A stretch of 64,000 nt of DNA from Neptuniibacter marinus (GTDB lineage Bacteria; Pseudomonadota; Gammaproteobacteria; Pseudomonadales; Balneatricaceae), in contig NZ_LUTR01000003.1 in the NCBI RefSeq assembly GCF_001597725.1, positions 62,001 through 126,000 of the forward strand. Reading direction: 5' to 3'. Below, piece after piece: positions 45,047 through 52,728 of the stretch (position 1 is its first letter; every line of letters starts with the position of its first letter). A program made the translations under genes and the position numbers. The notes under the pieces are model-generated. The model did no database searches, had not been told where the DNA came from, and saw only the letters and a program-made list of their open reading frames with translations.

Positions 45047-46288
45047 ATGGTAGCTAACTCAAATATGATTGTTGCACTCGATATTGGTACCTCCAAAGTG
45101 GTTTGTTTGGTCGGGGAAGTTAATGTCGACAGTACAATTGATATTGTTGGAATTGGATCCCATCCCTCTAAAGGTCTTAAAAAAGGGGTGGTGGTCAATA
45201 TCGAGTCCACGGTGAGCTCTATTCAACGTGCGGTCGAAGAAGCTGAATTGATGGCCGGCTGTAAAATCCACTCTGTTGCTGTTGGAATTGCGGGTAATCA
45301 TATTAGCAGTTTGAACTCACATGGCATTGTTGCTGTGAGAGATGGTGAAGTAACCGAGTTTGATCTAGAGCGGGTAATTGATGCTGCACGGGCTGTTGCT
45401 ATTCCTGCCGATCAAAAAATTCTACATATCTTGCCACAAGAGTATGAGATTGATAGTTCAGAGGGTATTCGTGAGCCTTTAGGTATGTCCGGTGTACGTT
45501 TGGAAGCCAAAGTTCACTTAGTAACGGGTTCTGTCAATGCCGCTCAAAATATAGAGAAGTGCGTCCGCCGCTGTGGTCTTGAAGTGGACAATGTTGTTTT
45601 AGAACAGTTGGCATCTAGTTACTCCGTATTGACGGAAGACGAAAAAGAACTAGGTGTATGCATGGTAGATATTGGTGGCGGTACTTCTGATATCGCCATT
45701 TTTACGGGTGGTTCTATACGTCATACGGCAGTTATCCCGATTGCAGGGGATCAAGTCACTAATGATATTGCAATGGCGTTGCGCACGCCTATGCAGCATG
45801 CAGAAGATATAAAAATTAAGTACGCCTGTGCATTGGCTCAGTTAGCCGCACCGGATGAAATGATTAATGTTCCTGGTGTAGGTGATCGTCCGGCACGGAC
45901 TTTATCTCGTCAATCACTAGCTGAAGTTGTAGAGCCTCGCTACGAAGAATTATTCAATATGATTCAAGCTGAGCTTCGACGCAGTGGTTTCGAAGAGTTA
46001 GTGGCTGCGGGCATTGTGTTGACGGGAGGCACATCCAAGATGGAGGGTGCCGTTGAATTGGCTGAAGAGATCTTCCATATGCCTGTTCGCTTAGCGTCTC
46101 CTCAAGGTACGCGAGGAATGGAAGATATTTTAGGTAATCCTGTTTATGCAACAAGTATGGGGTTACTGCAGTACGCCTGTGATGATCAAGGCGGAGAGTC
46201 TGGCGCTCAATTAGCTGAGGTAGAAGTGATTGAGCAGCAAGAGAATATGTTGAATAAAATGAAAACATGGTTTCAAGGTAACTTTTGA
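45047..46288 (+). CDS. ftsA: Cell division protein FtsA
   Basis: About 413 residues from ATG 45047 (MVANSNMIVALDIGTSK), a better fit to FtsA length than GTG 45005. It is an actin-fold ATPase: phosphate-1 DIGTSKVVCLVGE, the SHS2/1C region PSKGLKKGVVVNIE, phosphate-2 MVDIGGGTSDIAIF and GIVLTGGTSKMEGA. The C-terminal helix MLNKMKTWFQGNF anchors it to the membrane. FtsA tethers FtsZ. No ftsQ, ddl or murC lies upstream, which is unusual; instead there is an AT-rich region. Confidence 0.97.
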   Translation: MVANSNMIVALDIGTSKVVCLVGEVNVDSTIDIVGIGSHPSKGLKKGVVVNIESTVSSIQRAVEEAELMAGCKIHSVAVGIAGNHISSLNSHGIVAVRDGEVTEFDLERVIDAARAVAIPADQKILHILPQEYEIDSSEGIREPLGMSGVRLEAKVHLVTGSVNAAQNIEKCVRRCGLEVDNVVLEQLASSYSVLTEDEKELGVCMVDIGGGTSDIAIFTGGSIRHTAVIPIAGDQVTNDIAMALRTPMQHAEDIKIKYACALAQLAAPDEMINVPGVGDRPARTLSRQSLAEVVEPRYEELFNMIQAELRRSGFEELVAAGIVLTGGTSKMEGAVELAEEIFHMPVRLASPQGTRGMEDILGNPVYATSMGLLQYACDDQGGESGAQLAEVEVIEQQENMLNKMKTWFQGNF

Positions 46289-46368
46289 AGCCCTGTTTAT
46301 TAAACGGATGAATCATTAAATAAACGCTAAGTAATTAAAATAAGCGTAAAAACTGGAAGGAGATCGGT

Positions 46369-47589
46369 ATGTTTGAGTTAGCAGATAATATTCCTCAAAG
46401 CGCCGTAATTAAAGTAATTGGTATTGGTGGTGGCGGCGGTAACGCTGTACAGCACATGGTTAATTCTGAAGTTGATGGTGTTGAGTTCATCTGTGCAAAC
46501 ACGGATGCGCAAGCATTAGATAACATGCACTCGAAAACAGTTATTCAGATCGGTGGTGAGTTGACCAAAGGTTTGGGTGCGGGTGCAAACCCTGAAGTAG
46601 GTCGTCATGCAGCGATTGAAGATCGTGAACGTATCGGCGAAATGCTTGAAGGGGCCGATATGGTTTTTATCACTGCCGGTATGGGTGGCGGTACAGGTAC
46701 AGGTGCTGCACCTATTATTGCTGAAGTGGCCAAAGAGATGGGAATCTTAACGGTCGCTGTTGTGACAAAACCGTTTTCTTTTGAAGGCCGTAAACGCCTT
46801 AAAATTGCTGATGAAGGGATTAATGAGCTTAAAGAGAATGTAGATTCTCTTATCATCATTCCAAATGAAAAATTACTGCCAGTGCTAGGTAAAAATACCA
46901 GTCTGCTTAATGCCTTCAATACATGTAATGATGTTTTGAAAGGTGCTGTACAAGGTATCGCTGATCTTATTATCCGCCCGGGTATGATTAACGTCGACTT
47001 TGCAGATGTCCGTACCGTTATGTCTGAAATGGGCATGGCGATGATGGGTAGCGGTAGTGGCCGTGGTGAAGAGCGTGCAACTGAAGCGACGGAAGCTGCG
47101 ATCAAAAGTCCATTACTTGAAGATGTAGATCTGAAGGGGGCGAGTGGTATTTTGGTTAATATCACCGCGGGTCTTGATCTTAGTTTGGGCGAGTTCTCAG
47201 AAGTGGGTAATATTGTTGAAGAGTACGCTTCTGAGAACGCTACTATCGTTGTCGGTACAGTAATTGATCCAGAGTTGACTGATGAATTAACAGTCACTGT
47301 TGTTGCAACAGGTCTTGGACGTGCAGGCCAGCAACAGGTGGATGTGGTTAATACAGGTACAGGGCGCGTTTCAGCGGCAGCTGCTTCGGGCGCTGTTTCT
47401 GATTTTGATCAGCTGGAACTACCTGCGGTTATGCGTTCCGCACGCAAAGATAGCGCTCCAAGAGCGAAAGCAGAACCGATTGAAATACATAGAGAGATAG
47501 AACAGGAACAGCCTGTTCTGCAAAAGACAGGTACGGATGACATGGAGTTCTTAGATATTCCAGCATTCTTACGTCGTCAAGCGGACTAA
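46369..47589 (+). CDS. ftsZ: Cell division GTPase FtsZ
   Basis: A 406-residue tubulin homologue with start GGIGGGGGNAVQHM, tubulin signature GGGTGTGAAPIIAE, T7 loop NVDFADVRTVMSEMG and C-terminal FtsA/ZipA-binding peptide LDIPAFLRRQAD. It assembles the division ring. It follows ftsA by 80 bases, with AAGGAG before the ATG. The usual downstream neighbour lpxC is absent and a terminator and tRNA-Ser follow, so the gene pair stands apart from the rest of the dcw cluster. Confidence 0.98.
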   Translation: MFELADNIPQSAVIKVIGIGGGGGNAVQHMVNSEVDGVEFICANTDAQALDNMHSKTVIQIGGELTKGLGAGANPEVGRHAAIEDRERIGEMLEGADMVFITAGMGGGTGTGAAPIIAEVAKEMGILTVAVVTKPFSFEGRKRLKIADEGINELKENVDSLIIIPNEKLLPVLGKNTSLLNAFNTCNDVLKGAVQGIADLIIRPGMINVDFADVRTVMSEMGMAMMGSGSGRGEERATEATEAAIKSPLLEDVDLKGASGILVNITAGLDLSLGEFSEVGNIVEEYASENATIVVGTVIDPELTDELTVTVVATGLGRAGQQQVDVVNTGTGRVSAAAASGAVSDFDQLELPAVMRSARKDSAPRAKAEPIEIHREIEQEQPVLQKTGTDDMEFLDIPAFLRRQAD

Positions 47590-47636
47590 GTTAATTAAGT
47601 CTACTTGATAGTTTTATACCTTCCAGGTATTACTTT

Positions 47637-47664
47637 GGCCCAGTTTTAAGCTGGGCTTTTTTTC
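47637..47664 (+). terminator. Intrinsic terminator after ftsZ
   Basis: GCCCAG and CTGGGC pair around TTTTAAG and are followed by TTTTTTTC, about 50 bases after the ftsZ stop. Confidence 0.9.
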
Positions 47665-47841
47665 TTCTCCTGTTAGTTAGCACTCCTCTTTTAATTTAAT
47701 CCTCCAGTGACTTTAGAAAATATGATCGTTGCATCTAGGCATTAATCGATTTATTTTCTCTTTTCTTGCACCGTCTAATCCGTTTATTTTGCGACAAATA
47801 CCTGAAGATAAAACGATCACTGAATTTTTCCGTTAAATACC

Positions 47842-47869
47842 TTGCGGATAGGGGAGTCTATGTTACAAT
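47842..47869 (+). promoter_or_regulatory. Promoter of tRNA-Ser
   Basis: TTGCGG (47842-47847) and TACAAT (47864-47869) are spaced by 16 bases and stand about 45 bases upstream of the tRNA. A GC-rich CGCGCCGCG follows the -10 box, like the discriminator of stringently controlled stable-RNA promoters. Confidence 0.65.
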
Positions 47870-47915
47870 TCGCGCCGCGTTGATGAGCAGCTTTATGCCG
47901 CACTCAATGCAGGAT

Positions 47916-48003
47916 GGTCAGGTGTCCGAGTGGCCGAAGGAGCACGCCTGGAAAGCGTGTATACCGCAAGGTATCGAGGGTTCGAATCCCTCCCTGACCG
48001 CCA
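47916..48003 (+). tRNA. tRNA-Ser (anticodon GGA)
   Basis: Acceptor arms GGTCAGG (47916-47922) and CCTGACC (47993-47999) pair perfectly, followed by G and encoded CCA. The anticodon stem-loop CACGC-CTGGAAA-GCGTG holds GGA. A long variable arm (TATACCGCAAGGTATC) and T-loop GGTTCGAATCC confirm a class II serine tRNA reading UCC/UCU. Its 3' end is the start of the tandem repeats that follow. Confidence 0.97.
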
Positions 48004-48493
48004 TCTATTTAAAACGAAAAAGCCTTGCTTAGCGCAGGGCTTTTTTGTGTCTGCGATTTAGAGGGATGAGAACCCGAGAAGAGGGTTTGAGCCGAGCGAA
48101 GCGAGACAACGTGGGAGCCTGCGACCACGGCCCTGAAGGGGTGAAATAATCCCTCCCTGACCGCCATCTATTAAAACGAAAAAGCCTTGCTTAGCGCAGG
48201 GCTTTTTTGTGTCTTCGATTTAGAGGGATGAGAACACGAGAAGAGGGTTTGAGCCGAGCGAAGCGAGACAACGTGGGAGCCTGCGAGCACGGCCCCGAAG
48301 GGGTGAAATAATCCCTCCCTGACCGCCATCTATTTAAAACGAAAAAGCCTTGCTTAGCGCAGGGCTTTTTTGTGTTTGCGATTTAGAGGGATGAGAACCC
48401 GAGAAGAGGGTTTGAGCCGAGCGAAGCGAGACAACGTGGGAGCTTGCGACCACGGCCCCGAAGGGGTGAAATAATCCTTCCCTGACTGCCATT
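47987..48493. repeat. Three tandem ~163-bp copies of the tRNA-Ser 3' end plus terminator
   Basis: Units begin at 47987, 48150 and 48312 (163 and 162 bases) with TCCCTCCCTGACCGCCAT, the last 17 bases of the tRNA. A truncated fourth copy begins at 48475. Each unit contains a terminator (AGCCTTGC/GCAGGGCT plus T-run), then GAGCCGAGCGAAGCGAGAC and a CCCGAAGGGG hairpin. Copies differ by only a few bases. A related degenerate copy lies at 52624-52701, so the set looks like attachment-site scars. From 48494 to 48677 I see nothing else. Confidence 0.92.
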
Positions 48494-48677
48494 AATGATT
48501 TATTTGTTAAAAATAATGCGTTATGAATGGTTTCTTTATCTAAAGTTGACGTTAATCTTGACATCTTTTCTTTTTACAAACTTCCTTAGATTATCCTCTC
48601 CTTGTATAAATTATGTGCAGTGGTAATGTCGTACGGTGATCCCTAATGTTTATAGCTGAGGTGAGGGAATGCAAAGA

Positions 48678-49076
48678 TTACTTGAATACTTGGCGAATAT
48701 CATAAAATTCAAAGGACTTACTCTCTCTTCGAATATCATCGAAAGCTTCGTCTAAACTTGTAAACCTTAATAGTGGGAATGTTTCGTTGTTACTGATGTT
48801 TGGATTACACCACGTGTTTGTGCTCGTAAGAGTAACATGCCTTCTACATACAAATGGCCTTACATCATAAATAGAGCAGCTTCCATTCTTTAGAAAAGGG
48901 CATGGAGTTCCATGAAAGTCAGCTTTGGATGAAAAGGTCTTTTGCCTCTTTACTCGTGTAAATTTCTCAATAAATGCAATTTCTACTTCACTAACTGTAA
49001 CTGCATAATGACAGCAGTCAGAGCAGCCCTTCTTACAAGGTGTGTAGCGTGACGCATATTCATAAAGCTCATTCAT
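48678..49076 (-). CDS. YkgJ family cysteine-cluster protein
   Basis: 132 residues with the YkgJ pattern: CKKGCSDCCHYAV near the N-terminus, then CPFLKNGSCSIYDVRPFVCRRH. Eight or so cysteines could bind zinc or an iron-sulfur cluster; the family's role is uncertain. Its start overlaps the stop of the small upstream gene by 8 bases. It is the last gene of the minus-strand operon in the tRNA-Ser island. Confidence 0.85.
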   Translation of the reverse strand: MNELYEYASRYTPCKKGCSDCCHYAVTVSEVEIAFIEKFTRVKRQKTFSSKADFHGTPCPFLKNGSCSIYDVRPFVCRRHVTLTSTNTWCNPNISNNETFPLLRFTSLDEAFDDIRRESKSFEFYDIRQVFK

Positions 49077-49236
49077 GAAGGCGTAAAGAGTCGACAGTTT
49101 TTTTTTCGTGGCTTTTTTTAGCTTTTTTTAGTTGTGTTGAAAACTTATCTTCTTTTTCTGATAGGTGGGTTGGCGCATTTGCTACTAATTGTTCAAAGTT
49201 CCTTTGGGCCGCTTTCTTCTCTTTGTCTAATTCCAT
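49069..49236 (-). CDS. Small charged protein, 55 aa
   Basis: MELDKEKKAAQRNFEQLVAN begins a 55-residue, lysine/glutamate-rich helical peptide ending VDSLRLHE. AAGGA lies 6 bases before the ATG. The stop codon TGA at 49069-49071 overlaps the YkgJ start, so the two are probably co-translated. It is 55 bases after the flavoprotein stop. I recognise no family; a regulatory or adaptor peptide is possible. Confidence 0.65.
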   Translation of the reverse strand: MELDKEKKAAQRNFEQLVANAPTHLSEKEDKFSTQLKKAKKSHEKKTVDSLRLHE

Positions 49237-49290
49237 GAGTTAATCCTTGTTTGTACGTCCCAGTTATTTTTTAAAATAGAATGGCTTAAC

Positions 49291-50334
49291 TTAATGATTT
49301 AGCTTTGGGTTTACTTTACAACTTAAATAACTCTTCCCTTGAGTAAAATAATGGCAATAACCGGATCTATTGCAATGATTAATGTTGTTAAGATCACCTG
49401 TTAAACTCTTCTTAACAAAATCGGGGTCTGCGATTAGGGGACGGCAGACACCGAATGTTAATCTTTCTTCCGCATCTATCAGAGGGGATAAATTCCAGAA
49501 ATTACCAGAAACATTAATAGCTACATCTGTACAGTCTAGCAACTCTTTTGCGAAGTTGATGTATACTCCATATCCATCATTTTTTGATGGATATATTAAC
49601 TTCCTTGATAGGTCATACATACCGGCAGATAAGCTTATTATATCTAAACCAGCTTGCTCTAATGTCATGATCTGGGACTTCCGCATAGCCCACTCATGAT
49701 TATCATTACTTATTCCTTCAATGCATGAAAACCTCATATCTATAAGGTATTCGCTGGATAAACTTCGTAAGTCTTGTATTAGTTGAAATAAGCCACCATG
49801 GTTATCAATGGAGTATTGATCTTTCCTAGTATTTATTTTTTCGTTGAGGAGAAGAGATAGAAAGTAACCATGGGCAGCATGTATCTGTATAACATCAAAG
49901 CCATAGACTAATGCAGTTTGAGCTGACTCTATAAAGCTTTTAAAAATCTTATCAATCTGTTTTTTTTCAAGGGAGGATATGAATTCGCGAAGTTTGTGGA
50001 TGGTTAAGGTTTTATTTTCTACTCTCCAGCTTCTTTGTGCATCGTTCTTGTAGTACCTGCAGGCTAGCTGTATTCCAGAAAGGCAACCATCATACTTAAT
50101 ATTGTTAACTAGACTTTTCCATTCTGGCGTATTGGGCTGAAGTGTTAGCGTGCCTCCATTACTTTTATACTGCTCCCCAACTGCAATGTTGCCAACATAA
50201 TTTATACCCATGTATGAGCTCGATCTTTCTTGATGAAAATCAATTAGCTTTTCTGTGGGTAGGTTGTTTTCAGTAAAGCCCGTGTTTACAGGTGCAAAAA
50301 AAAAACGGCTGTTGAGTTTTTTGCCCCGGATCAT
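49291..50334 (-). CDS. Old Yellow Enzyme-like NADH:flavin oxidoreductase
   Basis: About 347 residues from ATG 50334, which lies 7 bases after the MazG-like stop. The open frame reaches 50412 but would overlap that gene by 70 bases. TIM-barrel FMN features are RFFFAPVNTGFT, DVIQIHAAHGYFLSLLLN and VCRPLIADPDFVKK. The C-terminal Cys region HCNRSGYCHYF...LSCKVNP resembles the iron-sulfur site of 2,4-dienoyl-CoA reductase-type members but has one fewer Cys. The second half of such reductases is absent. Substrate unknown; it lies in a nucleotide-enzyme operon. Confidence 0.82.
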   Translation of the reverse strand: MIRGKKLNSRFFFAPVNTGFTENNLPTEKLIDFHQERSSSYMGINYVGNIAVGEQYKSNGGTLTLQPNTPEWKSLVNNIKYDGCLSGIQLACRYYKNDAQRSWRVENKTLTIHKLREFISSLEKKQIDKIFKSFIESAQTALVYGFDVIQIHAAHGYFLSLLLNEKINTRKDQYSIDNHGGLFQLIQDLRSLSSEYLIDMRFSCIEGISNDNHEWAMRKSQIMTLEQAGLDIISLSAGMYDLSRKLIYPSKNDGYGVYINFAKELLDCTDVAINVSGNFWNLSPLIDAEERLTFGVCRPLIADPDFVKKSLTGDLNNINHCNRSGYCHYFTQGKSYLSCKVNPKLNH

Positions 50335-50341
50335 CAGTTGA

Positions 50342-50701
50342 TTATTTTTCAAAACTCTTAAACTTCCTGTCATTGAAGTTGTACTTCTTTTGGTATTCCT
50401 TGCCGATATCAACTTTAAAAAGGTTGAACAGCCTTAACATATATATAAATGAGTCTATTAGTTCTTCATTCATTTCAGCTTTATGGCTTAAAATGAAAGA
50501 GTCTAGTGATTCTTGATCATTTTTAATTAAAGCTGCTTTTTTAACTAAATTTGAGAATTCACCAATTTCTCCAATCAGCCCTACAATATCAGATGATGCT
50601 ATATTAATGAGTTCGGCATTGTTCTTAGCATCGCTTGACCATCCATGTTTAGAATCAAATTCCTTCTGTGTTTTTAAAAGCTCATCTATATTCATTATCA
50701 T
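50342..50701 (-). CDS. MazG-like nucleotide pyrophosphohydrolase
   Basis: 119 residues with the all-alpha NTP-PPase pattern: a first helix carrying EIGEFSNLVKKA (metal-binding ExxE) and a second, EELIDSFIYMLRL (ExxD). Family members cleave (d)NTPs to monophosphate plus pyrophosphate. The ATG overlaps the stop of the upstream deaminase-fold gene (ATGA). A second ATG at 50695 is possible. It might lower nucleotide pools or clean a modified nucleotide. Confidence 0.8.
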   Translation of the reverse strand: MIMNIDELLKTQKEFDSKHGWSSDAKNNAELINIASSDIVGLIGEIGEFSNLVKKAALIKNDQESLDSFILSHKAEMNEELIDSFIYMLRLFNLFKVDIGKEYQKKYNFNDRKFKSFEK

Positions 50702-51507
50702 TTTTTCCTATAGCTGGTAACTAAATGGGTTAGACCCATGAAAATTATGTTGGATACGATGCCTATAGATATTGATATTGTTGTATCAATTTTATCTCCA
50801 TCTGCAATGGTTATAATCAGTGCAAACATAAGAATGAAATAAATACATGTTAGAAAAGTTACGCTTTTAAGTGTGTAGCTTAAATTTTTGTATAGCTTTC
50901 CGATATTTTTACCGTGTGTATTCTTAACTTCAGAATACTCATTTCCTATACGCCTATCTTGCTTGATTTCTTCTTCTGTAAGGAACATATCTTCAGGAAT
51001 TGGCCACATGTTTGTTTGGTAGCCATGCTGACCGTGATATGGGTATTCCACTTCTTTATCAAGTTGGTAAAACTCTACTTTAGCAATTGCTTCATTGGGC
51101 TTTATTTTGATATATCGATTAGAGGAATTATGGAAAACAATACCTAGATTTCCGTAAAATCCGGGGTCTGCATAAGTATTGACGGGCAGAAGCCCGATTG
51201 AGAATAGTTTTCCTTTGCTTAATATTCTAGCTAATAAATCACTTTTAATATTAAGTGACTCTTTTGATATTATGACAACACTTTGCCTTGGTTTTATCAG
51301 GATGTAATCGTTATCGGAAAGTGTATGTTTTATGGAGTTGGCTGGGTCTGATAAATCATAGTAAATATTGCTTGCTCTGAGTTCATAGCAGCATTGTTTT
51401 ATGTTTTCAGGGGAGTAGTTATCTTTGATCAATACTCCGTTTTTACAAAGTTCTCTTATTCTAGAGTCGGAGAGTGTACCAATGTGATTTGTTTCCTTAA
51501 CATCCAT
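50698..51507 (-). CDS. dCTP deaminase/dUTPase-fold protein with two C-terminal membrane helices
   Basis: 269 residues. Residues ~10-170 show the trimeric dCTP deaminase/dUTPase fold: CCYELRAS, SKGKLFSIGLLPVNTYADPG, and FYGNLGIVFHNSSNRYIKIK. Aligned on ADPGF/IDPGW, the catalytic Glu138 of E. coli Dcd corresponds to Val124 here, and the Ser111/Arg115 region is not clearly conserved. Deaminase activity is therefore doubtful; nucleotide binding or dUTPase-like chemistry remains possible. Residues ~213-235 and ~244-264 are membrane helices, absent from housekeeping Dcd. It is 10 bases after the dTMP kinase gene. Confidence 0.8.
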   Translation of the reverse strand: MDVKETNHIGTLSDSRIRELCKNGVLIKDNYSPENIKQCCYELRASNIYYDLSDPANSIKHTLSDNDYILIKPRQSVVIISKESLNIKSDLLARILSKGKLFSIGLLPVNTYADPGFYGNLGIVFHNSSNRYIKIKPNEAIAKVEFYQLDKEVEYPYHGQHGYQTNMWPIPEDMFLTEEEIKQDRRIGNEYSEVKNTHGKNIGKLYKNLSYTLKSVTFLTCIYFILMFALIITIADGDKIDTTISISIGIVSNIIFMGLTHLVTSYRKK

Positions 51508-51517
51508 GTTTATTTTG

Positions 51518-52282
51518 TTACTCCGTGTGGTATTTTAAAGCCTGAAATTTAGTTTGCTTAGGTAAAGGCTTCAAAAGTACTGATTTCAGATTTGACCATT
51601 GGCACGTATTGGTCATCCTGAAGCTACAGTGATACTCATCATCACATCCATAATCTTTAGCGCAGAGCTTGTCTTTCAATACGCCATCTACGAGTATATT
51701 GACTATGGTGGTATGAAGCTGATCGATTGTGTTGTTAGAGTCAAGTTCATAAAGTGAAGAATCTTCTCGGCATAGCCAATGGTAAACTTTACGTACTTCA
51801 GTTAAGTAATCGATATTTTCGAAAGAATTAGGGGCGCCGTCACGAACCTCAATCCTTTCTTGAGAGATATGAGGGTTCACATCCATTATGAAAGAAATAT
51901 CAGGCTTTAATGCTGACTCCATCACGTCTTGACGTAGTTTTACTTTGTCTTCGCCTCTTGCTCCTTGATAACAAATGGTTGAATAGTAATACCTATCTAA
52001 GATTACTATTTTCCCACGATCTAGAGCTGGTTGAACTAAGGTCTCTATGTGTTCTTTTCTATCCATGATGAAGGCGTGTAATTCTTCATCAAGAGGCATT
52101 CTTTCAGTGGTGGCAGATTGACGAATTTTCTGGCCCCATTGGCCATCTGTTGGTTCTTTAGAAGTAACAACAGTTACTCCCGCATTTCGAAGTGCTTGAG
52201 AAAGTAAGTCAACCTGTGTGGTCTTGCCAGCTCCATCGATACCGTCAAAAACGATTAATATACCTGTGTTTTCTTGCGGCAT
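51518..52282 (-). CDS. Thymidylate kinase-like protein with Cys-rich C-terminal tail
   Basis: About 254 residues from ATG 52282, with GGAG upstream; a TTG at 52297 is less likely. The P-loop is FDGIDGAGKTTQ, the DR(Y/F)-type motif ILDRYYYSTICYQG, and a lid-like KVKLRQDVMESAL follows. The core phosphorylates dTMP to dTDP. After residue ~195 comes an extension with CAKDYGCDDEYHCSF and a further Cys (TNTCQW), perhaps a zinc site, not found in ordinary Tmk. It heads the operon; a housekeeping tmk is expected elsewhere. Confidence 0.85.
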   Translation of the reverse strand: MPQENTGILIVFDGIDGAGKTTQVDLLSQALRNAGVTVVTSKEPTDGQWGQKIRQSATTERMPLDEELHAFIMDRKEHIETLVQPALDRGKIVILDRYYYSTICYQGARGEDKVKLRQDVMESALKPDISFIMDVNPHISQERIEVRDGAPNSFENIDYLTEVRKVYHWLCREDSSLYELDSNNTIDQLHTTIVNILVDGVLKDKLCAKDYGCDDEYHCSFRMTNTCQWSNLKSVLLKPLPKQTKFQALKYHTE

Positions 52283-52297
52283 TCGATCAGGCTCCAA

Positions 52298-52728
52298 TTC
52301 TTAGAGTTATAATTCTATGTAAAACAAAGTGTTAGACATAATAGTCTTTATTAAAATAGATTTTATCATACAGGAATGCACAAGTAATGTATCAGGGAAT
52401 AATAGAAGCACTATTTTAAATCATAAAGTGATTATGTCCCTTACTTTGACTGCGAGTTAGGTTGTCAGTTGAACAAGTTATCACCCATATGTAAATCCTC
52501 AGATTTGTAGGATTAGGATTGAGTTTGACGATTATTAATTTGGTTGCAGTTTCATATGACAGTTGTACAGTGACCTAGGCTCTCTTTAGAAGGTAACTTA
52601 TTGTTTGTACGTGGTCGCCAGTTGAGGGTTTCAGCCCCCCCCCTGACCGCCATCTATTAAAACGAAAAAGCCTTGCTTAATCGCAGGGCTTTTTTGTGTC
52701 TAGCTCGTGGCGTTCGCTTTGGCTTCTC
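52298..52728. other. Gap upstream of the nucleotide operon with tRNA-derived scar
   Basis: About 430 bases. The left two thirds (52298-52620) are AT-rich, show no gene and presumably hold the operon promoter; I cannot place -35/-10 boxes with confidence. The right part is the tRNA-Ser 3'-end remnant described separately. Confidence 0.6.
52624..52701. repeat. Degenerate copy of the tRNA-Ser 3' end and terminator (right boundary)
   Basis: GAGGGTTTCAGCCCCCCCCC and then TGACCGCCA follow the T-arm and acceptor of tRNA-Ser(GGA), with changes. After it ATCTATTAAAACGAAAAAGC leads to the same terminator as in the left repeats, with two extra bases in the loop. The copy lies 4.1 kb from the tandem set and in the same orientation, as expected for an attachment site at the far end of an integrated element. 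Confidence 0.85.

Noticed and set aside
46605-47297. 230-codon minus-strand frame inside ftsZ
   Set aside because: Shadow of the highly biased ftsZ codons; S/T/P-rich composition typical of antisense artefacts.
47766-48032. 88-codon frame across the tRNA-Ser gene
   Set aside because: It runs through the tRNA and its promoter, so it is not a protein gene.
48150-48493. Additional tRNA-Ser genes in the tandem repeats
   Set aside because: Each repeat keeps only about the last 17 bases of the tRNA, with no anticodon or D-arm.
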